64,000 bases of DNA, from NCBI RefSeq assembly GCF_005233845.1, contig NZ_SZQL01000002.1, positions 334,629-398,628 of the forward strand. The letters run 5' to 3'. The notes beneath the pieces are model-generated. The model worked only from the letters and a program-made list of their open reading frames with translations, had not been told where the DNA came from and ran no database searches. A program made the position numbers and the translations under genes. This DNA is from Ilyomonas limi. GTDB lineage: Bacteria; Bacteroidota; Bacteroidia; Chitinophagales; Chitinophagaceae. Positions 51,163 to 60,423 of the stretch are shown here, piece by piece; within the stretch, counting starts at the first letter, position 1; every line of letters begins with the position of its first letter.

Positions 51163-54100
51163 CTATTTCACAGTTCTGTATGTATAAGATAGCACCGTAA
51201 CCGGGCCTTTAAGCCCCGAAGGCAACAGCGGAGAAGTGGCAGTATAATGACGAAAAGTGGTAAAAGTAAATCGCTTGCTCCGTCTGGGCATCCCCAATGT
51301 TAACCATTCCGGCCATTGGTCATTTTTAATTCCGTCATCTGGCAAGCGTTCATCTCCTATGAGCCTGTTTGGCCACAAGTTGGCCACTTCTATTTCCAGT
51401 TGATTGCCTTTTGCTAATGCAGCATTTGTAATATCCACCTGCCAGGGGGCAGTCCACACTACGCCCAAATCTTTACCATTGAGTTTTACACGGGCAATAT
51501 TTTTTACTTCACCTAAATTCAATAATAATCTCCCTTCTTTATTATCAACCAATAAAGGCAAATCGAATGTTTTGTGATAAACAGCTATACCCGAATAATA
51601 TTTGATACCGTCTTCCGGTCTTAATGTCCAGTCTGTAAGCTTATCAAACTGTATCTGTTTAGGACCGCCCCATTTAGGATCAAAAGACACCTGCCAGAGA
51701 CCGCTTAAGGTAGTCACAACTTTGTTGCCTGAGGTAAAACTCTTAGTGGCTACAGGCAAATGTTCTTTTGTAAAAACGATAAAATAGCTTTGATAAGCAG
51801 CTAATTGTAAAGGCACTTTTGTAACACCTTGCTCAACAGTAGCATGAGTAAGGTTGCTTACCTCTCCGGTAAGCGGATCCCAAAGCTGCGGATTGCCTTT
51901 TACAGTACGATAAAAGGTGTTCACATTGATTACTTTATCAGCAGTATTCGCAACAAAATAAACATCCCAGCCGGCAGACATCCGGTGTGTATATCTTACG
52001 GGTCCGTCTGAACGAAAATCCTGCTCCACATTCATAGATTGAAGTATAGCGGCAGTAAGATCATATTCAGGATACAAATTATTTATTTGCCTGTTCAACT
52101 CACCACCCCAAATCACTTTTCCCTTGCCATAAATCCGGGTAGTTTGCTGTTGCGGATACTTTACATCGCCCCACAATAATGTAGCTAAAGTACTCAGTTT
52201 TTCATCACAAGCCGGATAGCCAGACAGGCTGGGTGATTGTACCGGTGGTGCTCCTACAACAGTTGCTCCGTCTTTTACCAGTGACATAATTTTTTGGAGC
52301 AAAGCCGGAGTCATGGTCTTTACCGCGGGTAATACCAGCAAGCGATAGCTCCCTCCACCCGAAAATACAATCATTCCATCCTGCACACTTGCCTGGTATA
52401 ATTGGCTGGGACTACATCCATCAAAATTGTATCCTTTTCTGTCCGGCAGTGTGTCATTGCCCTTCATTGCTGATGTAGGTGGAAGAAATACATAAGGAGC
52501 CTGCTCAGGTATTAAATAAAGTATATCAGCAACCGATCCGCCTTGTTGCAGCAGGTACTGGCACCTTGATAAATATTGATGATAACTGCTTACCATCGGC
52601 CACCAGGTCTGATTACGATTCCATTGTACACCATAGGGTCCCATAGTAGCGCCCGGGCGTAGTGAATCGGGTAAAAATTGATTTTGAAATGTGTGAAAAA
52701 CAAAGCGGTTAATACCTGTGGCAAAAGCCCAGTCGCCCTGGTTTTTCATAGCGCCGGGATATTGCTTCCAGCCTTCATTATTCTGAGCGGTAAATGCCTC
52801 TGCGGGCACCAGCGATTTGCCATTAACATGTGCCAATGACGTAGCTTCAATGCAGCTAAATGCGGTGTTGAAACCATAGCCTTTGCTCCAAAATTCAGCC
52901 ATTGGTACATCTGCAATATTCCCCAATTCAAGATCAGCAGTAGGATTCATATCGTAAGGCTCGATAGACAAACTCATGCCATTGCGATGCGCATATTTTT
53001 TAACCTGCAATGCATGATTTTCTAATACTAACTCCTGTGCTGTTTGCCGTAAATCCCATAAAAAGCGCTCGCTTATTGCTACGTTTTCAACAATATTGCC
53101 TGCATACACCGGGTAAAAAGGCAAAGGGTCATAGCCTCTCCTTTTTATAAATTCTTCTCTAAATTTACTTGTCCAGTTTTGCGCGCCCATTTCCCAGCTA
53201 TCCATGTGTAATCTTTTCAACCCGCCTGCTGAAGTCTTGTCTTTTGGGTTGCCTGTTTTTTTTAAGAGCTTACCTATGTAATTATCCAAATGGGCATTCA
53301 GAGCAACAGTATCAAACTTATCACATTCAAAACCTAATCCCGGTATAGGTGCCGGGCGGGTAATGGCCCCGTTATTACGCCTTCCAAAACGCATAATTGT
53401 CCAGTTACCGGCAGGCGGAACCCAGTCCAGTGTTCCATCAGTATGTAACTTACCGGTAAGATCAATTATTTTATTTTTATCTATAGCCGATCCGTTTAAG
53501 TTAGATGAATCTGTAGTTGAAGAAAGATATTGCTTAACGTTTGGCTGTGAGGAGAATGGCGCACGATAATAGAGTGCTTTTTCATCTGCATCAGCAAGGG
53601 TGTGTTGTTGTAAAGGAGTAGGATAAGCCAGTACAGCTTCATCTTCATAAAAGTCATTCCATTCTTTTTTTAGCTCGGGTGTCAATGTCCCCTCTCCAAA
53701 AAAAGGTTTCTTAGGCGCTGGCACCGGCAGTATAATTTTGTTGTTGGAGCCGCCTTGTACAGTTACTGTACTTGATACCAATTGCTGCATAGATTGTTCC
53801 GGCTTCACCCAAGGGCCACCGCTGCCTGTCCAGCCCGGACCAATGCCTAATGTTATTTCAATATCCAACCGCTCCGCTTCCTTTACCGCATGGGCAAACA
53901 AATCCTGCCATTCGTTACTTAAGAAATCAACCAGCCCCCTGGGTACACCAACATTCACTTCTAAAAACACTACATTCCCTATACCTGCTTTTTGCATGGA
54001 TTCCAAATCGGCAGTTATGGATGTTTTTGTCATATTACCATCCATAAAGTACCAGTACACGCCGGGCTTTGCGGAAGCAGGAGGATTTTGAAAGCCTTCT

Positions 54101-54216
54101 TTTAAACTACTGATAGTTTGCGCATAGGAGGCATTAAAACTACCAGCAAAAACTATCGCTATAACAATTATGATTGTTCGAATAAGCGAGCTTGAAAGTG
54201 AGAATAATTTATACAT
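51163..54216 (-). CDS. GH106-type alpha-L-rhamnosidase
   Basis: A large exported enzyme of about 1017 residues; the start at ATG 54216 gives a signal peptide ending ASYAQ. The N-terminal part is typical of GH106-type rhamnosidases: GVYWYFMDGNMTKTSITADL, GIGNVVFLEVNVGVPRGLVD and the segment ITLGIGPGWTGSGGPWV. The middle holds SKGYGFNTAFSCIEATSLAH and KSLVPAEAFTAQ. The C terminus is a beta-sandwich of GH2-like type (GVVWTAPWQVDITNAALAKG, EVANLWPNRLIGDERL). GH106 enzymes remove alpha-L-rhamnose from pectic side chains and other rhamnosylated glycans. It is the last gene of a rhamnoside PUL, behind GH78. Related uncharacterised glycosyl hydrolases share the fold, so exact activity is uncertain. 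Confidence 0.85.
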   Translation of the reverse strand: MYKLFSLSSSLIRTIIIVIAIVFAGSFNASYAQTISSLKEGFQNPPASAKPGVYWYFMDGNMTKTSITADLESMQKAGIGNVVFLEVNVGVPRGLVDFLSNEWQDLFAHAVKEAERLDIEITLGIGPGWTGSGGPWVKPEQSMQQLVSSTVTVQGGSNNKIILPVPAPKKPFFGEGTLTPELKKEWNDFYEDEAVLAYPTPLQQHTLADADEKALYYRAPFSSQPNVKQYLSSTTDSSNLNGSAIDKNKIIDLTGKLHTDGTLDWVPPAGNWTIMRFGRRNNGAITRPAPIPGLGFECDKFDTVALNAHLDNYIGKLLKKTGNPKDKTSAGGLKRLHMDSWEMGAQNWTSKFREEFIKRRGYDPLPFYPVYAGNIVENVAISERFLWDLRQTAQELVLENHALQVKKYAHRNGMSLSIEPYDMNPTADLELGNIADVPMAEFWSKGYGFNTAFSCIEATSLAHVNGKSLVPAEAFTAQNNEGWKQYPGAMKNQGDWAFATGINRFVFHTFQNQFLPDSLRPGATMGPYGVQWNRNQTWWPMVSSYHQYLSRCQYLLQQGGSVADILYLIPEQAPYVFLPPTSAMKGNDTLPDRKGYNFDGCSPSQLYQASVQDGMIVFSGGGSYRLLVLPAVKTMTPALLQKIMSLVKDGATVVGAPPVQSPSLSGYPACDEKLSTLATLLWGDVKYPQQQTTRIYGKGKVIWGGELNRQINNLYPEYDLTAAILQSMNVEQDFRSDGPVRYTHRMSAGWDVYFVANTADKVINVNTFYRTVKGNPQLWDPLTGEVSNLTHATVEQGVTKVPLQLAAYQSYFIVFTKEHLPVATKSFTSGNKVVTTLSGLWQVSFDPKWGGPKQIQFDKLTDWTLRPEDGIKYYSGIAVYHKTFDLPLLVDNKEGRLLLNLGEVKNIARVKLNGKDLGVVWTAPWQVDITNAALAKGNQLEIEVANLWPNRLIGDERLPDDGIKNDQWPEWLTLGMPRRSKRFTFTTFRHYTATSPLLPSGLKGPVTVLSYTYRTVK

Positions 54217-54314
54217 GATATATCTGATGTAAAATGAAAGCACATCAGGCAAGAAAGATTAAACAGCTTCTTCACTTGCAGATGTCTTGCTAATCGTTTT
54301 ATTTACCTTCTATC

Positions 54315-57053
54315 CTATTTAACCATAAACTGATAACTGCCGGAACCAATTGCTACAAGGGCTTTATCATGTTCAATTGTTAGTGGCTTGATAAGCTTGT
54401 TATCTTTCATAATAACTGATGTATTTTTTACCGGCAAATAAACCACTGCAGTTGTATTGACAGGAATAGTAACATTCAGTTCAAAGGTATCACCTGCTTT
54501 CCAGTCACTGCTGATCAGCCCGTATGGCGATTGAAAACTTGCTTTTGCGTATGTAACGTCGCCAACCACTTGTGGCCTGATTACAATTTTATTATAGCCT
54601 ACTGCATCTTCCGCTTCGCTGATGCCTGCCAGTCCTGCATAAAACCACTCCATAATATGCCCCAGCATAAAATGATTATTGGAAACCACCGCCAGTGCCT
54701 GCCATGACTCTGTTAGAGCTGTAGCACCATGTGCCAGTTGGTAGCCATAGCCAGGCACGTCGCTGCGGTTGTTCATATCAAAGATTACATCACTGCGCCC
54801 GGCTTCATCCAGCACTTTCAACAGATAGCGAAAGCCAATATCGCCTGCCGTTAATGCATTGTTGCGGTTGCGCAAATCTTTTACAATGTTGTTTACCACA
54901 GCAGCTTTATCTTTATCGTTTACGAGCTTCATATACACCGCGATAGCATTGGCGGTCTGACTTCCGGTGCCATATTGCTTAGTAGTACTATTGAAAAATT
55001 TATTATTAAATGCAAGCTTTACCGCTTCGCCCCATTTATTGTACTTTGCTGCATCTTCGGGTTTATTCAAAATTTTCGCAATCTTTGAAAGAATATAGAG
55101 ATCGTAGTAATAGATAGCAGTAGCGGTAACACCTTTGGGTGTAAGCTGAGACTCGCCGGGACTATTTGGTCCAAGATCAAACCAGTCGCCAAGTCCGTAT
55201 GAAAGAATATGATTATCGGACTTTTTTTCGAGATAAGCCACATAGCGCTGCATCATGTTGTAACTTTCTTGGAGCACCTGCTTATCGCCATACCATTGAT
55301 ACAAATACCAGGGCAGTAACACGCCGCAGCTTCCCCATTCGGGCGAATCGCGGAAACCACTTACAAACTGTACATATTCCGGCGCTATATCAGGAATAAG
55401 CCCATCAGCCGTTTGAGAAATAATCATGTCTCTCACTACTTTGCGGCCCAATGCAGCAATATTATACCTCGATTTTACAGAACTTCCCATCAAGTGTGCT
55501 TCCTCCAGCCATCCCAGTTTTTCCCTGTGCGGACAATCGGTGAATACACTTACCATATTGCTTCTTATAGCCCAGTCTATGAGCTGGTGTGTTTTGTTGA
55601 ACAGCTCGTTGGAGCAAGTAAACGTACCCGCTTCTGCAGCAGCATTGCGTATATGCAAGCCTTTTAAATCAACTACCACCGGCAATCCGGCAGCATTAGA
55701 TTCATTAGCAGGAACAGCCTTTTCTACCTGTATATAACGAAAACCGTAGTATGTGAACTTGGGGTGCCATGTTTCAATGCTATCCCCCTTTAAGATATAT
55801 TGATAAAAATTAGGTTTCCCTGTAGCTTGTTGATTAACTGTTCCATCTTCTTTTAATAATTCAGCCGTAATTATTTTTACGGTATCTCCTTTTTTTCCTT
55901 TTACGGTCAACTCTGGTATGCCACTCATATTTTGCGCTATATCATACACCCAAACATCGTCTTTTAACTTTGTTTTCTTTACAACAGGTAGTACCTGCAT
56001 TATTTTCAAAGGTTCTTCATATTGCGCCTCCAAAGCCGGGCCTTCAGTAAGCACCACTTTTTTCCACGAGACATCATTAAAATCTGGACTATCCCAGCCA
56101 TGTTGCTCCATAGTAGCATCATAATCTTCTCCACCATAAATACTGCTGAAAATAGTAGGTGAAGGAGCCGTTTTCCAGGAAGCATCGCTTACAATATTTT
56201 CGGAGGTTCCATCTGCATATTCTACTAACAACCGGCAGATCATTTTTGGATAACCGAAAGCACCGGTGAGCTTTCTGTAACGCTCTCTTGGTATGTAGTA
56301 AAAGCCATTGCCAAGCGTCACTCCCATTGCATTACTGCCTTGTTTAAGCTGATTAGTTACATCGAAAGAGACGTATAAAGCATGCTTGTCGTATTTGGTC
56401 CAACCAGGATCTAAAAAATGGTCGCCTGTTTTTTTACCATTAATACTAAGTTCAAAATGTCCAAGTCCTGAAATGAATACAGTTGCACGTTTAACGGTAT
56501 TATAAATGGTAAATGCTTTACGGAATAAAGGCAATATATCTTTGCCTTGCCCCCAGGCCAAGTCTCCATTGCCATGCACTGCCGGAATAATTTTGTTTGA
56601 ATCGGGCAGTATATCGTATGCAATCCATTGTGCATTTTTCCAGTCGGCTTTTGTCAATAATCCCATCTGCCAGGAAGCGATATTACTATATGGTGAAACA
56701 TGATCTTTATTATCCCATACTTTCACTTTCCAATAGTATTTTTTTGTTGCCTGCAAAGGCTTTCCTGCATAAGCCACCTGGATGGAAGCTGCTGACACTA
56801 TTTTATTTGAGTTCCATATATCAGCAGTATCATGTATCAAAGACAAACTGTCATCAGATACCATCACCTGATAAGCTGTTTGCAGAATATTCTTTTCTGA
56901 AGAAAGCAATTGCCAGCTTAAATGAGGTTGTATGTTGTCTATACCAACCGGATCTTGCTTATACTCACAACACAGATTACCAACAGTAAGTGCTTGTGCA
57001 AATGAACACTTGAACGAAAAGACAATTAGGTAACAAAAAAGAATATGCCTCAT
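54315..57053 (-). CDS. GH78 alpha-L-rhamnosidase
   Basis: A 912-residue exported enzyme with signal peptide ending CSFAQ. The order of domains fits family GH78: an N-terminal fibronectin-like part (VGIDNIQPHLSWQLLSSEKN, AYQVMVSD), the rhamnosidase N domain (ATVFISGLGHFELSINGKKT, DPGWTKYDKHALYVSFDV), then the (alpha/alpha)6 catalytic domain with TDCPHREKLGWLEEAHLMG, GDWFDLGPNSPG and FRYLLKVLDEAGRSD, and a C-terminal beta-sandwich (SPYGLISSDWK). The acidic residues of the DCPHRE-LGWLEE segment and the later Glu act in inverting hydrolysis of alpha-rhamnosides. The gene is 99 bp ahead of the GH106 gene. Two different rhamnosidase families together suggest two rhamnosyl linkages in one substrate. 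Confidence 0.93.
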   Translation of the reverse strand: MRHILFCYLIVFSFKCSFAQALTVGNLCCEYKQDPVGIDNIQPHLSWQLLSSEKNILQTAYQVMVSDDSLSLIHDTADIWNSNKIVSAASIQVAYAGKPLQATKKYYWKVKVWDNKDHVSPYSNIASWQMGLLTKADWKNAQWIAYDILPDSNKIIPAVHGNGDLAWGQGKDILPLFRKAFTIYNTVKRATVFISGLGHFELSINGKKTGDHFLDPGWTKYDKHALYVSFDVTNQLKQGSNAMGVTLGNGFYYIPRERYRKLTGAFGYPKMICRLLVEYADGTSENIVSDASWKTAPSPTIFSSIYGGEDYDATMEQHGWDSPDFNDVSWKKVVLTEGPALEAQYEEPLKIMQVLPVVKKTKLKDDVWVYDIAQNMSGIPELTVKGKKGDTVKIITAELLKEDGTVNQQATGKPNFYQYILKGDSIETWHPKFTYYGFRYIQVEKAVPANESNAAGLPVVVDLKGLHIRNAAAEAGTFTCSNELFNKTHQLIDWAIRSNMVSVFTDCPHREKLGWLEEAHLMGSSVKSRYNIAALGRKVVRDMIISQTADGLIPDIAPEYVQFVSGFRDSPEWGSCGVLLPWYLYQWYGDKQVLQESYNMMQRYVAYLEKKSDNHILSYGLGDWFDLGPNSPGESQLTPKGVTATAIYYYDLYILSKIAKILNKPEDAAKYNKWGEAVKLAFNNKFFNSTTKQYGTGSQTANAIAVYMKLVNDKDKAAVVNNIVKDLRNRNNALTAGDIGFRYLLKVLDEAGRSDVIFDMNNRSDVPGYGYQLAHGATALTESWQALAVVSNNHFMLGHIMEWFYAGLAGISEAEDAVGYNKIVIRPQVVGDVTYAKASFQSPYGLISSDWKAGDTFELNVTIPVNTTAVVYLPVKNTSVIMKDNKLIKPLTIEHDKALVAIGSGSYQFMVK

Positions 57054-57331
57054 AGTGGGAACAAAATATTTTAATAATAAGCCATTAAAGCAATACCATT
57101 TTTTGCAAAGACATACTTATACTTCTAACATCTTTTGAACATTTTAGTTCATCCTGCTGGCATTTCACAACGTTTCAATTTATTGCACTTTTATTGCCAT
57201 CTTCTGACTTAATGTAAGCACTTATTTTACTGCATCAACTGTTTACCCGCCTAGCAATCTGCTGAACATCCGTAAGCATAGAATAAAGAAGGTAGTCTGC
57301 TTTCTTATACTTTATTTATACACTCCAACAG

Positions 57332-58843
57332 CTACTTAAACTGAACAACTGCAACGCTAAACGGCTTAAGCGTAATGTTTGCATCTGATAGTGTGGAGCT
57401 GGCTGGTGGATTATCCATCGTGCTTACATCCACAACAGAAAGTGTGGCTCCGTTTGCATTACCGGGCAAAGCAAATTGTACTTCCTTGTTGCGGGAATTG
57501 ATGAGCAGCAGTTTGTTACCTTTTTTTGTAATGAATGCCTGAGAAATCACGCCATCCGGATAACCACCTTTAAAGCTTGTTGCGACCAACTGGTCACCCG
57601 GGCCAAAATGATCGTGCAGAAGTTTGAGTACCCAATATCTTGCATTAGGGTTGCCTGTTTCCCAATTCATCATACTTACATCGGGATACTGTGTGGGATA
57701 ACCTACCAATTGCGACTCGCCGGCAGCATCAATACCCAGCTTGGTAAGTTCAAGAAAAATATAGGCATACATCGCGCCGGATACATTCCAGTACTCCTTT
57801 TCAATTGGTTTGATAACGCGTGGCGAACGGAGAATAGTTCCAATCTCGTTAATGGTTGTAAAGGTGTTTGGGGCTAATCTTTTTCTGATGTTTTCAATAT
57901 ATCGTACTTTATCTAAAAAAGCACTTGCTTTTTCAAAAAAAGTGTACTGATAGTTTTCAACATCCTGCCCCTCATAGGAAGGAGTAGAATAATGATGATA
58001 GGAAATACCTTCGGGCACAATGCCATAACGATGATTGGCAGGGTTAAGAAAATACTCGAAATATACGGGCGTAGATATATATGCAAATGACAAGCCGATG
58101 AACTTCGTTTCGGGTGAAATCTTCTTTAACTCCTTTACAATTTCATCATATATTCTCGTATATAATTCAGGCGACATATTGTGCTCTAAATCCGGCTCAT
58201 TCAACACTTCCCAATACGGAATTTTATAATAATGCCCGGACTTATGGAATTTGCCTAATTCATCAGTAAATCCGCCCTTCGTGTACCAGCTAAACAATCG
58301 TACATAATAGGCAGCCAGTTCCTTTACTGTTGTATCTCTGAGCCGAGTGCCCTGATTGTAATCCCAATAGGGCTGATACGGATTTTCGGGATAACGCACG
58401 GCAGAATCCGTTTGCCACATCCATACCGGCGTAGTGCTGAAATTAATAACAACGGTATGACCGCTGGTGGCGTCCATTAACGCCTGCATGGTGCTATCCA
58501 GGTATGTAAAATCCCAAAAGGTAGCATCTTTAGTAGGCGGCTTCAATTCTGCCACAGCCATTTTAGGATAAGGAAACCAGGGCACATACCTAACGTAATC
58601 GGTGCCGAGTGCCTTTAATGCAGTGAACGTTTGCTTATGGATAGGCGAGTTCGGACGCACCATTGGATTCTCTACCAACTGTAACGTAGGCGTTGTTTTA
58701 GAAACATGCTGCACCGTATTCCATTGAATATCTACAACAGGCAGTTGCTGCTGTGCGAATGTGCGGAATGTAGGTAGATAAACAGCAGCGAAAACGATGC
58801 TAAAGCAAAGAAAAGAACGGTTATAAATACACTTAAATGTCAT
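57332..58843 (-). CDS. Clan GH-A glycoside hydrolase, GH39-like
   Basis: A 503-residue exported enzyme with signal peptide ending RTFAQ. It is a TIM barrel of clan GH-A: the acid/base glutamate is in PYWEVLNEPDLEHN near residue 217 and the likely nucleophile is in FTTINEIGTIL near 328. YVRYVPWFPYPKMAVAEL, SYHHYSTPSY and a C-terminal beta-sandwich (LLLINSRNKEVQFALPGNAN, LKPFSVAVVQFK) complete the GH39-like layout. GH39 holds beta-xylosidases, iduronidases and some arabinopyranosidases. I am sure of the clan but not of the family or substrate. It stands between susD and the rhamnosidase genes, so it should cut another linkage of the same rhamnose-containing glycan. Confidence 0.75.
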   Translation of the reverse strand: MTFKCIYNRSFLCFSIVFAAVYLPTFRTFAQQQLPVVDIQWNTVQHVSKTTPTLQLVENPMVRPNSPIHKQTFTALKALGTDYVRYVPWFPYPKMAVAELKPPTKDATFWDFTYLDSTMQALMDATSGHTVVINFSTTPVWMWQTDSAVRYPENPYQPYWDYNQGTRLRDTTVKELAAYYVRLFSWYTKGGFTDELGKFHKSGHYYKIPYWEVLNEPDLEHNMSPELYTRIYDEIVKELKKISPETKFIGLSFAYISTPVYFEYFLNPANHRYGIVPEGISYHHYSTPSYEGQDVENYQYTFFEKASAFLDKVRYIENIRKRLAPNTFTTINEIGTILRSPRVIKPIEKEYWNVSGAMYAYIFLELTKLGIDAAGESQLVGYPTQYPDVSMMNWETGNPNARYWVLKLLHDHFGPGDQLVATSFKGGYPDGVISQAFITKKGNKLLLINSRNKEVQFALPGNANGATLSVVDVSTMDNPPASSTLSDANITLKPFSVAVVQFK

Positions 58844-58910
58844 AACATTGGGTGTTTTGGTGATAATTAATTGATAGGTTTTTAAATAAATAGTATATAA
58901 TTATTCTTGT

Positions 58911-60413
58911 TTAATATCCCGGATTTTGCGTCAGTTTATTATTAATCAGCAGTTCATCATTAGGCAGTGGATACAACGCTTCAAAAGCATCAAAAACATA
59001 ATCCGTGTTGGCGTAAGGTATCCCTTGCCTTTGTACGGTAGGATTTGCTTTTTCCTTTGCTCCATAAGCATTTAAAAAATCCGTAAGCTGCTGAGCAGTC
59101 ATAGTTCTCTTCAGATCAAACCAGCGCCAGTTTTCAAAGGCTAATTCCACTCTCCGCTCATGCAACACTTTATCACGAAACTCCTGCTGCCCCAATGCTG
59201 ATACCGGCTTCAACCCAGCCCTGCTTCTTACCGCATTTAAATAATTGTATGCTTCGGAAGTAGGACCAGACTGTTCATTGATGGCTTCGGCAAGCATCAA
59301 TAAAACATCGGCATATCGTAGTACCGGCCAGTTATCATCCGTACGGCCATATATGGTATGCGGATGATCGTACTTTTTTATATAAGGCACTACATCGCCT
59401 GTTACAGGGCTTTTAAAATCGAGCCCAACAGAGGCAGCTTTCCTCACATCTCCGTCTTCATAGGAATTAATAATATCATTTGTTGGAATATTCCAGCCGC
59501 CGGGGTTGCTTTGTGGCCAGCCGGTAACTGCATCGGCAGATAGCCTCGGTGCAAACGTATAAATAAAGCTGCTCCATTCACCTAAATCATTGCCGCCCTG
59601 GTATTGAATTTCGAATATAGATTCCGGTCCGTTCTTTTTCTGCGGATCAAATACATCTGCATAGTTGGGCACCAGGCTATAACCAAGCTGAAGCACCTGG
59701 CTAAGTGTGCCTATTGCGTCGGAATATTGCTTTTTGGTAAGGTACACCTTGCCCAGTAAAGTAAGCGCAGCTCCCTTAGTAACTCTGCCAACATCAGTTG
59801 ATGGATAGGTTACAGGGAGTTCTGCAGCAGCCTCTTTAAGATCCGTTTCAATCTGAGCATACACTGTATCCTGAGGTTTTCTTACATAAGCGTAAGCATC
59901 TGATGGCTGTTGCAATGGTTCTGTTATCAATATTACATCTCCAAAGTATTGAGTCAGCTCAAAATACAGGTAAGCGCGTATGAATTTTAGCTGCCCTTCA
60001 TATACCGCTTTCAAAGAATCGGACAGCGCTGCACCCTGCATTTTTGCAAGCGTATTATTGGCATTATAAATAGCATTGTAATGGCTAATGTACATGCTGT
60101 TGATGTTACCTGTTCCTGAATTCCAGTTGTAGAATTCAAACGCTTCTATGGATGGTGCCTGACCTCTGTCGCCGGGATTAAAATCAATGGTAGTATTATC
60201 GGATGGCAACTCATTAAAAAGCCACTGATTATTGGCAATAGATTGCAATGTACCATATACCCCATCCACTGCCTGTTGCACCTCTTTTGCATCTTTATAA
60301 AACAAGTCGGTGTTTATTTTGGTGGGATCTGTCTTATCAAGAAAGTCTTTTTTACAGGATACCTGTACAAGCGTAAATATTGCTATACACAGAATTATGC
60401 TGAAGTTTTTCAT
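58911..60413 (-). CDS. SusD-family lipoprotein (rhamnoside PUL)
   Basis: About 500 residues starting at ATG 60413, which yields a lipoprotein signal ending LVQVSC (Cys20) and a 10-bp gap to the susC stop; the longer frame overlaps susC. The SusD layout is clear: AVDGVYGTLQSI, GQLKFIRAYLYFELTQYFGD, GAALTLLGKVYLTKKQYSDA, and the C-terminal LRYADVLLMLAEAINEQSG, LNAVRSRAGLKPV, VLHERRVELAFENWRWFDLK. It should bind oligosaccharides of the substrate cut by the GH39-like, GH78 and GH106 enzymes that follow in the operon. Confidence 0.93.
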   Translation of the reverse strand: MKNFSIILCIAIFTLVQVSCKKDFLDKTDPTKINTDLFYKDAKEVQQAVDGVYGTLQSIANNQWLFNELPSDNTTIDFNPGDRGQAPSIEAFEFYNWNSGTGNINSMYISHYNAIYNANNTLAKMQGAALSDSLKAVYEGQLKFIRAYLYFELTQYFGDVILITEPLQQPSDAYAYVRKPQDTVYAQIETDLKEAAAELPVTYPSTDVGRVTKGAALTLLGKVYLTKKQYSDAIGTLSQVLQLGYSLVPNYADVFDPQKKNGPESIFEIQYQGGNDLGEWSSFIYTFAPRLSADAVTGWPQSNPGGWNIPTNDIINSYEDGDVRKAASVGLDFKSPVTGDVVPYIKKYDHPHTIYGRTDDNWPVLRYADVLLMLAEAINEQSGPTSEAYNYLNAVRSRAGLKPVSALGQQEFRDKVLHERRVELAFENWRWFDLKRTMTAQQLTDFLNAYGAKEKANPTVQRQGIPYANTDYVFDAFEALYPLPNDELLINNKLTQNPGY

Positions 60414-60423
60414 TGGTAATCTT